This document shows, one piece after another, positions 36,125 to 45,319 of a stretch of 64,000 nucleotides of DNA. A program made the translations under genes and the position numbers. The DNA lies in assembly GCA_963809815.1 (NCBI GenBank), contig CAWELM010000014.1, forward strand, positions 186,001 through 250,000, written 5' to 3'. The DNA is from CAVVJA01 sp963809815. Lineage in GTDB: Bacteria; Actinomycetota; Actinomycetes; Mycobacteriales; Jatrophihabitantaceae. The notes under the pieces are model-generated. The model was not told the DNA's origin. It was given only the letters and a program-made list of their open reading frames with translations, and did no database searches. Within the stretch, counting starts at the first letter, position 1. Every line of letters starts with the position of its first letter.

Positions 36125-37675
36125 TTACGGGCCTTCTGCCAAGGTGGCGATAAATTTGATTGCCGTGATGCTCGGCAGAAACACGTACGCAGCTGCCTTG
36201 GTCGTAACGAAGGTTGAGAGACCTGTCACCTCGATCGGTGCGCCTCCATTTGCCTGCGGTATGACGAAAATACTCTCCGCTGGATTCTGGGTGCCAATCA
36301 ATGGATCTTTCGATTTGGGGTGAAGCCTGACGGCTCCGGCGAATTCGCTGTCATTGACCCATTGTCGCAGCACGAACTCGTATTGGTTTTCGATGTTCGA
36401 GTTGATGAACTGAAATAGCATCCCGCGCTCGATCCCGTCGTGGGGTTTGCTTGGGTCATAGGTTGGCCCGTACGGCAGACCGCGACGAATCAGGCGGTGG
36501 GAATTGTTGCTGCCGCCGGGTAGCCCTTGACCCGCGACGGGTTGACCACGTGGATTGACGCGGCGTATGTGTGCGCCGACCGGACAGTGGATCCCCTTCG
36601 CATCTCCCGACCCATCGGCTTCTACGTACCCGAAATCGTTCAGCTGTTCGGGCGAAATTCCGCCCGCAGGGCTGTCCGTGTCCGGTGAGACGGCGAGAGG
36701 AACCCCGTTGCGCCATCGCCCGCAGATTTTTGCGGCCAGCAGTTCAGGATCGATCTTGTCGCTGTTCGACTGCAAGAAGTCTTCAAACCCGACGACGTCG
36801 GTCTCGACCTTCTTGAAGACCGCAAAGCTGCCGTTGCGGCCGAGTTGTCGCGGTTCGGGTACCTCGTAGTTCACAGCGTCGTCCCGCAAGACGAACAGCC
36901 ATGGCTCGCAGGGCCGCTGGTGATCGGGGTGATATTGTTCCGGGCCACCGCGAATCGTTGGCATAGTGATTCCGTCGGTATATCCGAAGTGAACCTTGGC
37001 CGTAGGCACGGGTTGGCCATTTTGCATCTCCATTAACGCCATGCCGTCCTGGCGCCAGATTTCTCGAAAGGCATTTCCCTCGGCAAACCAGGCACACAAC
37101 CTGTCGCTGTAGCGCGTCATCGCCTCCGGGCTGATGGCGTGCAGGGTCAACAGGACGTGATCCTCCCCGCTCCCAAAACCGTCAATCCAATTCTGGGGCG
37201 AACTTGCTCCGGTATCTCCGACCGACTCCGCTCGTTGCGCGGCTCCTTCGATGAATGCCCCGAATGACTTGAACGACAGCGTCGGGACGCGTTGCGCTAT
37301 CTCCAGCGCGACCAGTCCCGGCCACGTGATACCGATGTTGAGGCAATAGTCGGGCTTGCGACGCGGGGCGTCCGCCGGATTGTCTGCCGGTCCGGGCCCG
37401 AACCCCACATGCCAGTCCTCGGCCGTGGTGATCTGCGGGAGGTCGGATTCGTCGCCGCTCACCAGCCGCCCGAGCTGCCTGCGCGCTTGTGCCGGCGCTC
37501 CTATCGTCAACAAGAAATGCCGCAGCATCGGCATTCGGTAACTGCGGAGAACGAAGCCCTGAATGTCCGCGAGGTCGAGCGCCGACTCCTGTACAGCCGC
37601 TGAATCGCGATCGGTACCCAGAGGCTCGTGCCGCCTTCGACCACGCAACCGGCGAAGGAGGCCCGGGCCCCTCAT
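36125..37675 (-). CDS. DyP-type heme peroxidase
   Basis: 516 residues. ADIQGFVLRSYRMPMLRHFLL opens the first ferredoxin-like half. The family G-x-x-D-G motif appears as FGYTDGITMP, whose Asp drives peroxide cleavage. GIHCPVGAHIRRVNPRG is the conserved heme-side stretch, and the C-terminal GMLFQFINSNIENQYEF and STFVTTKAAAYVFLPS follow. The length fits the larger C/D-type subgroup rather than Tat-exported EfeB; there is no signal peptide. The ATG at 37675 is chosen over a TTG at 37711 because GAGGAG lies eight bases before it. It follows copy B of the two-repeat protein by 81 bases on the same strand. Likely substrates are peroxide and phenolic or dye-like compounds. Confidence 0.9.
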   Translation of the reverse strand: MRGPGLLRRLRGRRRHEPLGTDRDSAAVQESALDLADIQGFVLRSYRMPMLRHFLLTIGAPAQARRQLGRLVSGDESDLPQITTAEDWHVGFGPGPADNPADAPRRKPDYCLNIGITWPGLVALEIAQRVPTLSFKSFGAFIEGAAQRAESVGDTGASSPQNWIDGFGSGEDHVLLTLHAISPEAMTRYSDRLCAWFAEGNAFREIWRQDGMALMEMQNGQPVPTAKVHFGYTDGITMPTIRGGPEQYHPDHQRPCEPWLFVLRDDAVNYEVPEPRQLGRNGSFAVFKKVETDVVGFEDFLQSNSDKIDPELLAAKICGRWRNGVPLAVSPDTDSPAGGISPEQLNDFGYVEADGSGDAKGIHCPVGAHIRRVNPRGQPVAGQGLPGGSNNSHRLIRRGLPYGPTYDPSKPHDGIERGMLFQFINSNIENQYEFVLRQWVNDSEFAGAVRLHPKSKDPLIGTQNPAESIFVIPQANGGAPIEVTGLSTFVTTKAAAYVFLPSITAIKFIATLAEGP

Positions 37676-37756
37676 CGCCGGTGCTCCTCGTGACTTGTAC
37701 TCCTGAGCCAACGCCGAACGCAGGGCTGATCACGGTCGACCATGGGACACGCAGCG

Positions 37757-38614
37757 CTATCCAGCGGTGGATGCTGGCGACTTGCCGTAATCGGCCAGCA
37801 GGGCTCGGATGTCTTGAACCGAGAGGCCTGGATAAGCGCTGTAAAACCCGATCGGTGGATAGTTGTTGTCGAGTCCCCACTGATAGAACGCCTGGGCGTT
37901 CTTTGCGACCGGGGTCGGCGGCGCGCCAATGATGTGTGGAAAGAGCGTATCGAAAATGTACGATCCCTTGTCTGCAAAGTCCTGGAAGTACTTCTCCATA
38001 TCACCGTCGAAGACCGTGAAGAAGCCTATATGGTTGTGCTCAAAGGGCACGAAATGGGCAACATGCAGCGTGCCAATCGAATCCGACGCTTTGTCGCTTT
38101 TCTCTCCCACCAGAGCCCCCGCGACCAGCTTCACGACAAAGCCTTGCACACGTGACTTGAAGGCCATGTATGTCAGCAAGGTGCCCTGCGAGGTAGCGCC
38201 GGTGAAGCCCGCCGCGCGCACGCACGCCTTGATGTCCTGAACCGAAGCGTCCTCGTAAGCGAAATACGTATCTAGAGGCTCGCGGACATGACGCTTCAGC
38301 CATTTGACGACCCTCTCAGGGTTATCAGCCACGGGGGTGGCTGGAGGGTCGTCCACGTATGTGAAGATAGCGTCGAACACCGGGCCGGCACTCTCCACGA
38401 GTCGCTCAATATGCTCGTCGGGCTCGTCGTCAATGTCCGAAAGGAAGAGAAGCTTCTCGTCTCCCTCGACCATGAAACGGGAGAAATGTACGGTACCGAG
38501 GTCGTCCTGCGCTCTTGCGAGATCGGGCATCAACGCCGGCAGCTCGTCGGGTAGCGCCTTGGCGATGGCAGCACCCTTGATCGGGAAGTCAACGACGAGA
38601 TGACTCTGGCTCAT
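37757..38614 (-). CDS. Two-repeat protein of unknown function, copy B
   Basis: 285 residues, the same two-unit architecture as copy A. Unit 1 has HFSRFMVEGDEKLLFLSDID, FDAIFTYVDDPPATPVADN and ASVQDIKACVRAAGF. Unit 2 has VPFEHNHIGFFTVFDGDM, FDTLFPHIIGAPPTPVAKN and FYSAYPGLSVQDIRAL. By eye the two copies are about 80% identical and still close at the DNA level, in inverted orientation 7 kb apart. The ATG at 38614 has GAGGAGG upstream. Its position directly before the DyP gene suggests that the pair works together, perhaps as a partner or non-heme relative of the peroxidase; this is inference. Confidence 0.8.
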   Translation of the reverse strand: MSQSHLVVDFPIKGAAIAKALPDELPALMPDLARAQDDLGTVHFSRFMVEGDEKLLFLSDIDDEPDEHIERLVESAGPVFDAIFTYVDDPPATPVADNPERVVKWLKRHVREPLDTYFAYEDASVQDIKACVRAAGFTGATSQGTLLTYMAFKSRVQGFVVKLVAGALVGEKSDKASDSIGTLHVAHFVPFEHNHIGFFTVFDGDMEKYFQDFADKGSYIFDTLFPHIIGAPPTPVAKNAQAFYQWGLDNNYPPIGFYSAYPGLSVQDIRALLADYGKSPASTAG

Positions 38615-38729
38615 AGCGTCCTCCTCGGGTGTCAGAATGGTCACTTAGTACTGTATGCCCGATCGAGGCACCGCGGCCTTGGCGACAAGATCTGGGTGCG
38701 CGGGCGCTGCTCATCATCGAACCCCACGA

Positions 38730-40573
38730 CTAGCGGCCGGCCGCTTTGTCGAGTTTTGCGTTCAGGGTCAGTGCTGAGTCGATCAGGGCGAGGTGGGTGA
38801 ACGCTTGCGGGAAGTTGCCCAGTTGCTCTCCGGTGTCGCCGATCTCTTCTGAGAACAGCCCGAGATGGTTGGCGTAGGTCAGCATCTTCTCGAACGTGAG
38901 TCGGGCGTCCTCCAGGCGTCCGGCGCCGGCCAACGCGTCGACGTACATGAAAGTGCACAACGAGAAGGTGCCCTCCGAGCCGCGCAGACCGTCGGGTGAG
39001 GCACTCGGGTTATAGCGGTAAACGAGGCTGTCGGATACCAGCTCCGAATCCATGGCGCGAAGCGTGGACAGCCACATCGGGTCTTGCGGCGCGATGAAAC
39101 CGACGCGGGACATGCGCAACAGCGAGGAGTCCAGCACCGTATCGTCGTAGTGCTGCACGAACGCGCCCCGATCAGCGTTCCAGCCGCGTTGCATGACCTG
39201 TTCGTAGAGGGCGTCTCGCTGGGCGATCCAGCGGTCCAACGGCGCCGGACGGCCATGCTCGGTCGCGAGACGAATCGCGCGATCAAACGCCACCCAGGAC
39301 ATCACCCGTCCGTAGGTGAAGTCTTTCGGACCGCCGCGGGTCTCCCAGATGCCGGCCTCGGGCTGGTCCCAGTTGTCAGCCAACCAGCCGAGAAGATCGC
39401 TGATCGCCAGCCAGCCGGGGTGGCCGGCCTGCAGGCCGCGTCGATCGCCGAAGTAGACGCTGTCCATCGCTTCACCGAAGATGTCCAGCTGCAACTGCTC
39501 AGCGGCGCCATTACCGATCCGCACCGGGTAGGAACCGCGATAACCCTCCCAGTGCTCGAGGATCTCCTCGGTCAGGTCACTGGACCCGTCAATGCGGTAC
39601 ATCAGGTTCAGCGGCGTTTTCGCGCCCCTACGCTCTTGCACCCGCGCCAGCATCCACTGCGCAAACGCCCTGGCCTCATCGGTGAATCCCATACCCAGCA
39701 GGGCGTAGATCGAGAACGAAGCATCCCGGACCCAGGTGAACCGGTAATCCCAGTTACGCTCACCGCCGACCTGCTCGGGCAGACCCCGCCGTCGGCGCCG
39801 CCACCAACGCACCCGATGGGCGCATAGGTCATCAACTTCAGGGTGATCGCCGAGCGCTGCAGCGCCTCCCGCCACCGACCGGTGTAGGTGGACTGGGCCA
39901 GCCACGACTTCCAGAACCGCTCCGTGTCCTCATGCAGCTTGCGCGCTTCCGCGACCCGAAACTCCCGCGGCGGCTCGTCGCTGCCCGTATCCAGCACCAG
40001 CCCGCGCAGCTGACCGGCCTCCAACGTCAGAGCCGCGTGCACGTCGCCATCGTCGGTGCTCGTGACGTCCGCGAGTCCGAGCGTCGTCAGGCTCTCGAAC
40101 GACGTGCAGGGTTATCGAGAAATCGTCGGACTCGTGAACACCGCGCCGCTGTCCGTGATGTGCAGCTCATGCGGCTTTCGGCCGTAGTCGAACCTCGGTG
40201 CTATGTCGAGCTCGAACGTCATCCGACCCCGCACACACCGCAGCAGCCGCACCAGCCGGTGCCGGTCTGTGGCCACGTCTCCGCTTACGGGCATGAAATC
40301 GACGACCTCACCGATGCCCTCCGGCGTCAGGAACCGGGTGATCAGAATGGCCGTATCGGGCAGATACATCTGCTGCGAACTGAACGCATCCACACTCGGC
40401 CGTACCCGGATACCGGCCACCCAACGTCGATGATCAAGCAACGCAGCGAACACGCTCGGCGAATCGAACCGAGGAGCGCAGAACCAGTCGATCGAACCGT
40501 CCGTCGTCACCAACGCAGCGGTCTGCAGGTCACCAATCAGACCATGATCAGCAATAAGCGGATAATCATCCAT
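38730..40573 (-). pseudogene. GH15 glucoamylase/trehalase-type glycoside hydrolase, frameshifted
   Basis: Starts at the ATG at 40573 with IADHGLIGDLQTAALVTTDG and IDWFCAPRFDSPSVF, the N-terminal signature of actinobacterial GH15 enzymes. The frame breaks near 40120 (DDFSITLHVVR continues elsewhere), near 40092 (ESLTTLGLADV), and twice near 39780-39830 (SGALVAAPTAG, then LPEQVGGERNWDYRFTWVRD). The catalytic domain then reads cleanly to 38730: WVRDASFSIYALLGMGF, HWEGYRGSYPVRIGNGA, and ETRGGPKDFTYGRVMSW with the catalytic Glu. Full family length (~600 residues) is covered. Intact relatives hydrolyse alpha-glucans or trehalose. Confidence 0.85.
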
Positions 40574-41614
40574 GAGCACACCCTCATGATGTAGGTCACG
40601 CCGGCCGATCCAGGCCGACAAAGCCGAGGCCCAGGACAAGACTGCCTGAGATAAGCGCGGCGAACATCACCCCCATTGGATGAGCCCCACCACCTCCGAC
40701 GGCTAGCTGACACCGATAGGCGGCCATCAGCGGCGCACTGCGCCGGAGACGATCTGGCCCCGGCCGATGGCCGCCGAGCCAGGAAAGGCGTCAACGGGAG
40801 CCGCTCGCAGCCCTTTCGGCGACGGAAATGCTGCACTTGTGGCGGGCATTCCTGTCATCGCCGGCATTCGAATACAGGCGTTCGATGACACCGCCGATGA
40901 CATGCCGCTGACGGGTGGGATGCCCAGACCGGATTGAGTTGCGCACCCGCAATGGTCTTGACCGCTCGCGAACCCTCGCCGGTCCGCTCATCACAATCTC
41001 GGCCTGCTCTCGCCAGTCGGCGACGTCGTCGCGGGCGGCCAAGGTGTGCACGCTGTCTTCCACGCCATCCGCGCCACTCATGGCGGCAGCTCATGGATAG
41101 CCGCATGGACAGACGTCCACGGTCAGGAACCAGGGCTCTACCTGCTGCCCTCTAGAAACGAACGCGGCTCAGCCAGTGATCCTTGCTCAGCGCTGCCGCT
41201 CTCCGCCAAATGGCGACAAGGATGTAGCGGGCGTACGCACGCCACCGTTTCCCCGCATGGACGGCGGTATGCCGGTAACTCGGCTGTCGCGCTCGCTAGA
41301 TGTTGTAGACCCGGCGGTTTGATGAAGCGTGGCCGACGTCGTTGATCGCCGGGTTCAGAGTGCCACGGCTGGTTCGCTTGCTCGATCGCCGTGTCACTCG
41401 ATCGCCGTGTCATCGCGCCCGATAAGCACGACGCTGACCGGTCCTTCCCGCCACCGACAGCGGCAAGGTCACGTCGAGTTGCCCGGTCCGATCGATGGAA
41501 CGCCTGATCGGCCCAGTTGCCGCGGCCGCGTTGATGAGTCTTCATCGCCGGGCGCTGCTTGGACCCGCCGGTCGCGTGCGCTGCCGAGATAGTCCCTCGG
41601 GGCTCCTGGATTGC
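40574..41614. other. One kilobase without a recognised gene
   Basis: Short frames on both strands lack motifs and ribosome sites. Only the tandem repeat at 41382-41413 stands out. It may contain remnants too degraded to name. Confidence 0.5.
41382..41413. repeat. 16-bp tandem duplication
   Basis: TCGATCGCCGTGTCAC at 41382-41397 is followed at once by TCGATCGCCGTGTCAT. It includes two CGATCG palindromes 16 bp apart. No role is assigned. Confidence 0.6.
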
Positions 41615-42568
41615 TCAGTCGTCGATCTCCTCCCAGATCGCCTGCTCGTCGTGCTCCTCCCAGTCGGCGCCGGGCAGCGCGATGGCCCAGCTCGTCCAGG
41701 TCCCGATCGGCCGAGCTGGGGTGGTCCTGACTCTGGCGCGGACGACCATGCCGGGGGTGAGCTCCACGGGCGAGTTCAGCGGGGCCGTCGTCATCCCCCA
41801 GTGTGTCGGTGGGTCGCCGGGTCCCACGGAAAGCGAGATGCCGGGTGCGAGCTCGGCGCTGAACCAGAGTGCGAGCGCGTTGGCCGTTCCGTGTTCGCGG
41901 ACCGGCAGCAGCGTCTCGGCCTCGTGTGGGGCCTGCGCCTGCTCGAGCGGGATCAGGTCCGCGTCCGTCGTCCACAACCGACTCGGCTCGGAGCGCATGT
42001 CACCCGCCGCAAGGTGCCGGAAGGTGCCGGAATACAGAATCTCGTTGACCGTCTTTTCGACCAGGTCATCGAGCCTGAGGCCGTACGGGTTGTCCCGCAG
42101 GAAACTCACCATGTCCCCGAGATACCGGTCGCACACCAGCGCGGCCCACGCCGTGACCGAGCGGGGGATCATGACTCCGCCCGGCTTGAGCCAGCGGTCA
42201 CGCGCGGCGATGACCGGACCGAGCATCCCCTCATCGATCCCGAACCCTCCGAGCCACTCCGAGACGATCACCTCGACCCGTTCCGGCGGCTCGACGTCCA
42301 GGATGTCGCCGTGGATCACGTGGACGATCTCCTCCACCCCGTTCGCGGCGGCCAGCTCCTGCGCCAGGACGGCGACCGACGTCTGCTCCACCGCGTAGAC
42401 GCGCGCAGCACCGGCCCGCGCCGCGAACACGCTCAGGATGCCGCTTCCCGCCCCGACGTCGAGAACGATGTCGCCGGGGCGCACCACCGAGTCGATCGCC
42501 CGCCGGAACGCCTCGGTGCGAACGCGGTCGCGGATCATCGTCCGGTGTACCTCGAACTCCGCGTACAT
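41615..42568 (-). CDS. Protein arginine methyltransferase-like enzyme (PRMT class)
   Basis: 317 residues from the ATG at 42568 (a GTG at 42601 is equally possible). The protein carries the full set of PRMT landmarks in order: FEVHRTMIRDRVRTEAF (helix before the core), VLDVGAGSGILSVFAARAGA (SAM motif I), VYAVEQ (post I), the double-Glu loop SEWLGGFGIDEGML with both glutamates, DRWLKPGGVMIP, and after the beta-barrel a THW loop (PPTHWGMTTAPL). These loops bind the substrate arginine in eukaryotic type I enzymes, so methylation of a protein or small-molecule guanidine is likely. Upstream frame opening to 43030 is not supported by a ribosome site. Neighbours give no clue to the substrate. Confidence 0.85.
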   Translation of the reverse strand: MYAEFEVHRTMIRDRVRTEAFRRAIDSVVRPGDIVLDVGAGSGILSVFAARAGAARVYAVEQTSVAVLAQELAAANGVEEIVHVIHGDILDVEPPERVEVIVSEWLGGFGIDEGMLGPVIAARDRWLKPGGVMIPRSVTAWAALVCDRYLGDMVSFLRDNPYGLRLDDLVEKTVNEILYSGTFRHLAAGDMRSEPSRLWTTDADLIPLEQAQAPHEAETLLPVREHGTANALALWFSAELAPGISLSVGPGDPPTHWGMTTAPLNSPVELTPGMVVRARVRTTPARPIGTWTSWAIALPGADWEEHDEQAIWEEIDD

Positions 42569-42823
42569 CGGGTCCGGCGGGTGCTTGATCGGCGTCCGCA
42601 CCCGCTCAATGTAAACGGCCCGCCGGTGTCGTACCTCGACGCCGGCCCCCAGCCAGGCAGTCGCCGGAGCCTTGCTTCGGGGGACCTCGACCCCGTCGCG
42701 GGTGCCGTACGTCGCTGCGGTGAACGATTCACCCGTTCGGGGTGAGGACGGTTCCGATGACCCGTGGCACAGTGGGGATCTGATCCAACATGTTCTGGGC
42801 GGACGCACGGGAAGGGGTTCTCG

Positions 42824-43101
42824 ATGGGATTCAGGCGACGGACAAGACGGCGGGCGCTCGTTGCCGGAGCGGTGGTGGAGGCTCATCACGCGACCAAGAA
42901 GGCCGGAGCACGGCAGCAGGCGACGAGCAGGCGGCTGCCGACGATCAGGCGCCCGCCGACGACGGCCAGCAGCAGGCGCAGTATGCGCCGCCTCCGGCGG
43001 ACCCGGCCGACCAGATCGAACACCTCGCACAGTTGCACGCCTCGGGCGCGCTGACCGACGAAGAGTTCACCGCGGCCAAGGCGCAGGCCCTCGGGTCGTG
43101 A
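42824..43101 (+). pseudogene. SHOCT-domain protein, frameshifted
   Basis: The ATG at 42824 (GGAAGGGG upstream) gives MGFRRRTRRRALVAGAVVEA, the standard N terminus of small actinobacterial SHOCT proteins. The C-terminal SHOCT domain, IEHLAQLHASGALTDEEF then TAAKAQALGS, is in another frame, joined somewhere between ~42900 and 42945 in a Gln/Asp/Ala linker. One indel separates the halves. SHOCT domains are short C-terminal oligomerisation-like helices of unknown role. Confidence 0.7.
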
Positions 43102-43141
43102 ACGCACGTCGGATTGCCAGACAACGGGAACAGGGGCTGCA

Positions 43142-43558
43142 ATGAGCGGATCGCGTAAAGAGGTGCTGGTGAAGGCGATCGAGGCCGAGGTCGGTGGCGC
43201 CTCGGTCGATCCGGGCACCCTGTTTACCGACGATGTCGTCGGTTGGTCGCCGATCACGACGGTGTCAGGGTTGACCGATCTCGCTGATCTCGCCGCCGTC
43301 CGTGACATCGCGTTTTCCAACGTCGTCATCATGTTCCGGGGACTCGACGAGGTGGGCAACAAGGCGTTCGCCGAATGGATCATCGAAGCCGATCACACTG
43401 GGCCATTGGTCCTCGGCGAGGATGCCGTGGTGGAGGCAACAGGACGACACGTTTTGATGGCCGGCGTCACCGTGGCCGACTTCCGCGGACAGAAGATCCG
43501 GTCATTCCGCACGTATTTCGACGACGTCACGCTGATCGAGCAGCTTGTCGCCATCTGA
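43142..43558 (+). CDS. SnoaL-like (NTF2-fold) protein
   Basis: 138 residues with the NTF2-like pattern: an N-terminal helix, LFTDDVVGWSPITTVSGLTD, then the beta-sheet FRGLDEVGNKAFAEWIIEAD, GRHVLMAGVTVADFRGQKI and the closing FRTYFDDVTLIEQL. SnoaL-like proteins include small cyclases, isomerases and ligand-binding proteins, so the exact role cannot be set. AGGGG precedes the ATG. It is followed by the GNAT gene with 13 bases between and is likely co-transcribed. Confidence 0.75.
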   Translation: MSGSRKEVLVKAIEAEVGGASVDPGTLFTDDVVGWSPITTVSGLTDLADLAAVRDIAFSNVVIMFRGLDEVGNKAFAEWIIEADHTGPLVLGEDAVVEATGRHVLMAGVTVADFRGQKIRSFRTYFDDVTLIEQLVAI

Positions 43559-43571
43559 CGAGTCGGGGGCT

Positions 43572-44018
43572 GTGGACTTCCACGTCGAGGACCACCCGAA
43601 TCCGCTCGACATCGACGTCCTCGAAACGCAGATACGTCGTGAGGCCTCGGCCGCCATGGGACTCGGTGACGAAGTCGACCTGGCGATCTTCGTGCGCGAC
43701 GCGGGCACGGTCGTGGCCGGTATCAGCGGATGGACCTGGGGCGACTGTTGCGAGCTGCAGAGCCTCTGGGTGCAGCCAAGTCTCCGAGGTCGCGGCCTCG
43801 CCACGCGGCTTCTCGCCGCCGCCGAAGCCGAGGCGGCGGCCCGCGGGTGCTCCCAGACCGTCCACTTCACCTACGAGTTTCAGGCTCGAGCTCTCTACGA
43901 ACGGAACGGCTACGAACTGGTGGGTCGAGTCGAGAACTTCCCATCCGGCACGGACGTCCTCTGGTACCGCAAGCGCCTTCAACCCACCCGAGTTCCCGCC
44001 GAGCCAGGACGCGACTAG
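43572..44018 (+). CDS. GNAT-family N-acetyltransferase
   Basis: 148 residues from a GTG at 43572 with GAGTCGGGGG upstream; a TTG at 43545 overlapping the previous gene is the alternative. The acetyl-CoA-binding motif A appears as LWVQPSLRGRGLATRLLAA, and the C-terminal ALYERNGYELVGRVE is the usual motif B end. GDCCELQSLWV forms strand beta 4. The acceptor, small molecule or protein N-terminus, is unknown. Confidence 0.85.
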   Translation: MDFHVEDHPNPLDIDVLETQIRREASAAMGLGDEVDLAIFVRDAGTVVAGISGWTWGDCCELQSLWVQPSLRGRGLATRLLAAAEAEAAARGCSQTVHFTYEFQARALYERNGYELVGRVENFPSGTDVLWYRKRLQPTRVPAEPGRD

Positions 44019-44448
44019 GCGCGACGGCAGTCAGCAAGCGGCGCGGCCTTGTGGTCCGCGGGGGGCTTCCCCTATCTGATTTACGGAAGACCTGGGCTTG
44101 TTCGGTCTCGGTTTCAAGGTCATCACGTCGCGATCGCGATGTCAGTGGGCTGTTTGCGGCCTCCAGCGTTAGTGCGACTCCGGGTGTCGACGCGCCGCAC
44201 CCGCACCGACCAGGCGATACAGCCGCCAACTGCAGCACGTTTTCTAAACATCCCCCGCGATCAGCATCGAGCGCTGCGCGGCGCGGAAGACCTACCACGA
44301 CCGCAGGCGAGCCCGGAGGCAAGCGACACGCTCGCCTGACGACGCGTCAATGTCTTTGGGCGATGCTGCATGTCGAGCGCCTCTACGAGGAATGACCGTC
44401 ACAACCCCCTCGCCGCGTGAGAAGGAAGTTGAGACTCAAGCGTCGCCG
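44019..44448. other. Stretch without a recognised gene
   Basis: 430 bases between the GNAT gene and the end of the minus-strand relic at 44449. No motif, hairpin or plausible frame was recognised. Confidence 0.5.
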
Positions 44449-45096
44449 TCACTTTTCGCGGTCCGGCATCTGGCCGAGCCACTCCGCGTAGGACCGGGAT
44501 TCATCCGGTCCGGGTTCCATTCCGCCGGGCATGGCGTCGGAGAACACGACCGCGGCGGTGGCTCGAGTTCGCTACGCAGCAGATCGACGGGCCCGGTCGC
44601 CTCGAATCCCAGGGTCCACCAGTACTGGCCGAGCGTGCGGACTTCGGTGAGTTCGACCTCGCACCGGGGCTCTGGATCAGCCTTGGGCCGCGCGCCGCGG
44701 TCTGTCCGCTGATCGGTGAGAACTGGCTGATCCGCCGACCTTTGAGAAACGGGCCTCCAGCCAGCCGGGTGCAGCGCCGTCCTGGCTGAGCGGGCTGAAG
44801 GGAAACGACCACTTCTGCCAGGACACCAGGTGTCCACGGGCGCGGCCGGTGACATCGAGGATTCCTGGGCTGCCGCGGTACGCCTTCACCTCCAGTGCCG
44901 CGCCCCCGCGGACTTTCACCGACAGCCCGCGCAGGTGCGGATCCAGAAGGTAGGTGTCCTCGCGTGCTTCAGTGCGGGTCGGGAACCGCGCGAACCATCC
45001 GATGACCGAAGTCTCCAGCTGGCCCGGGAAGATCCAGCGCACCTCGAGGCTGCGGACTCCTTCGGTGAGCAGGCTCCCGGGCAGCTCAGTCGTCAT
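44449..45096 (-). pseudogene. Hypothetical protein (possibly CYTH-like), frameshifted
   Basis: Opens at the ATG at 45096 with RSLEVRWIFPGQLETSVIGW and RTEAREDTYLLDPHLRGLSV, then KVRGGAALEVKAYRGSPGIL. Near 44740 the frame must change to reach CEVELTEVRTLGQYWWTLGF and EATGPVDLLRSELE, and near 44565 again to reach VVFSDAMPGGMEPG then ESRSYAEWLGQMPDREK, ending at a TGA at 44451-44449. Alternating basic and acidic strand residues recall CYTH/triphosphate-tunnel folds, but this is only a guess. At least two indels. Confidence 0.55.
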
Positions 45097-45319
45097 CGTC
45101 TGCTCCGGCCGCAGTGACGCCAGCCGGTCCGCAAGACCGTAGGGTCGGCCACGGTCGCGGTCAGCGGCTGGGTATGGGTCTCGGGGGGCCTGCCGTCCTC
45201 CTGGTGGTCCTCAGCGTTCACGCGACCTGCTCGCGATCCTGCCACTTGATCGCGGGTCTGATCGACGACGTGCAGCGAGGCCGGGGCGGCGGGTCGCGGC
45301 GGCCATGACCTCGCGGTCC

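Noticed and set aside
41138..41545. 135-residue minus-strand frame
   Set aside because: No motif, no ribosome site, crosses a tandem repeat; typical chance frame.
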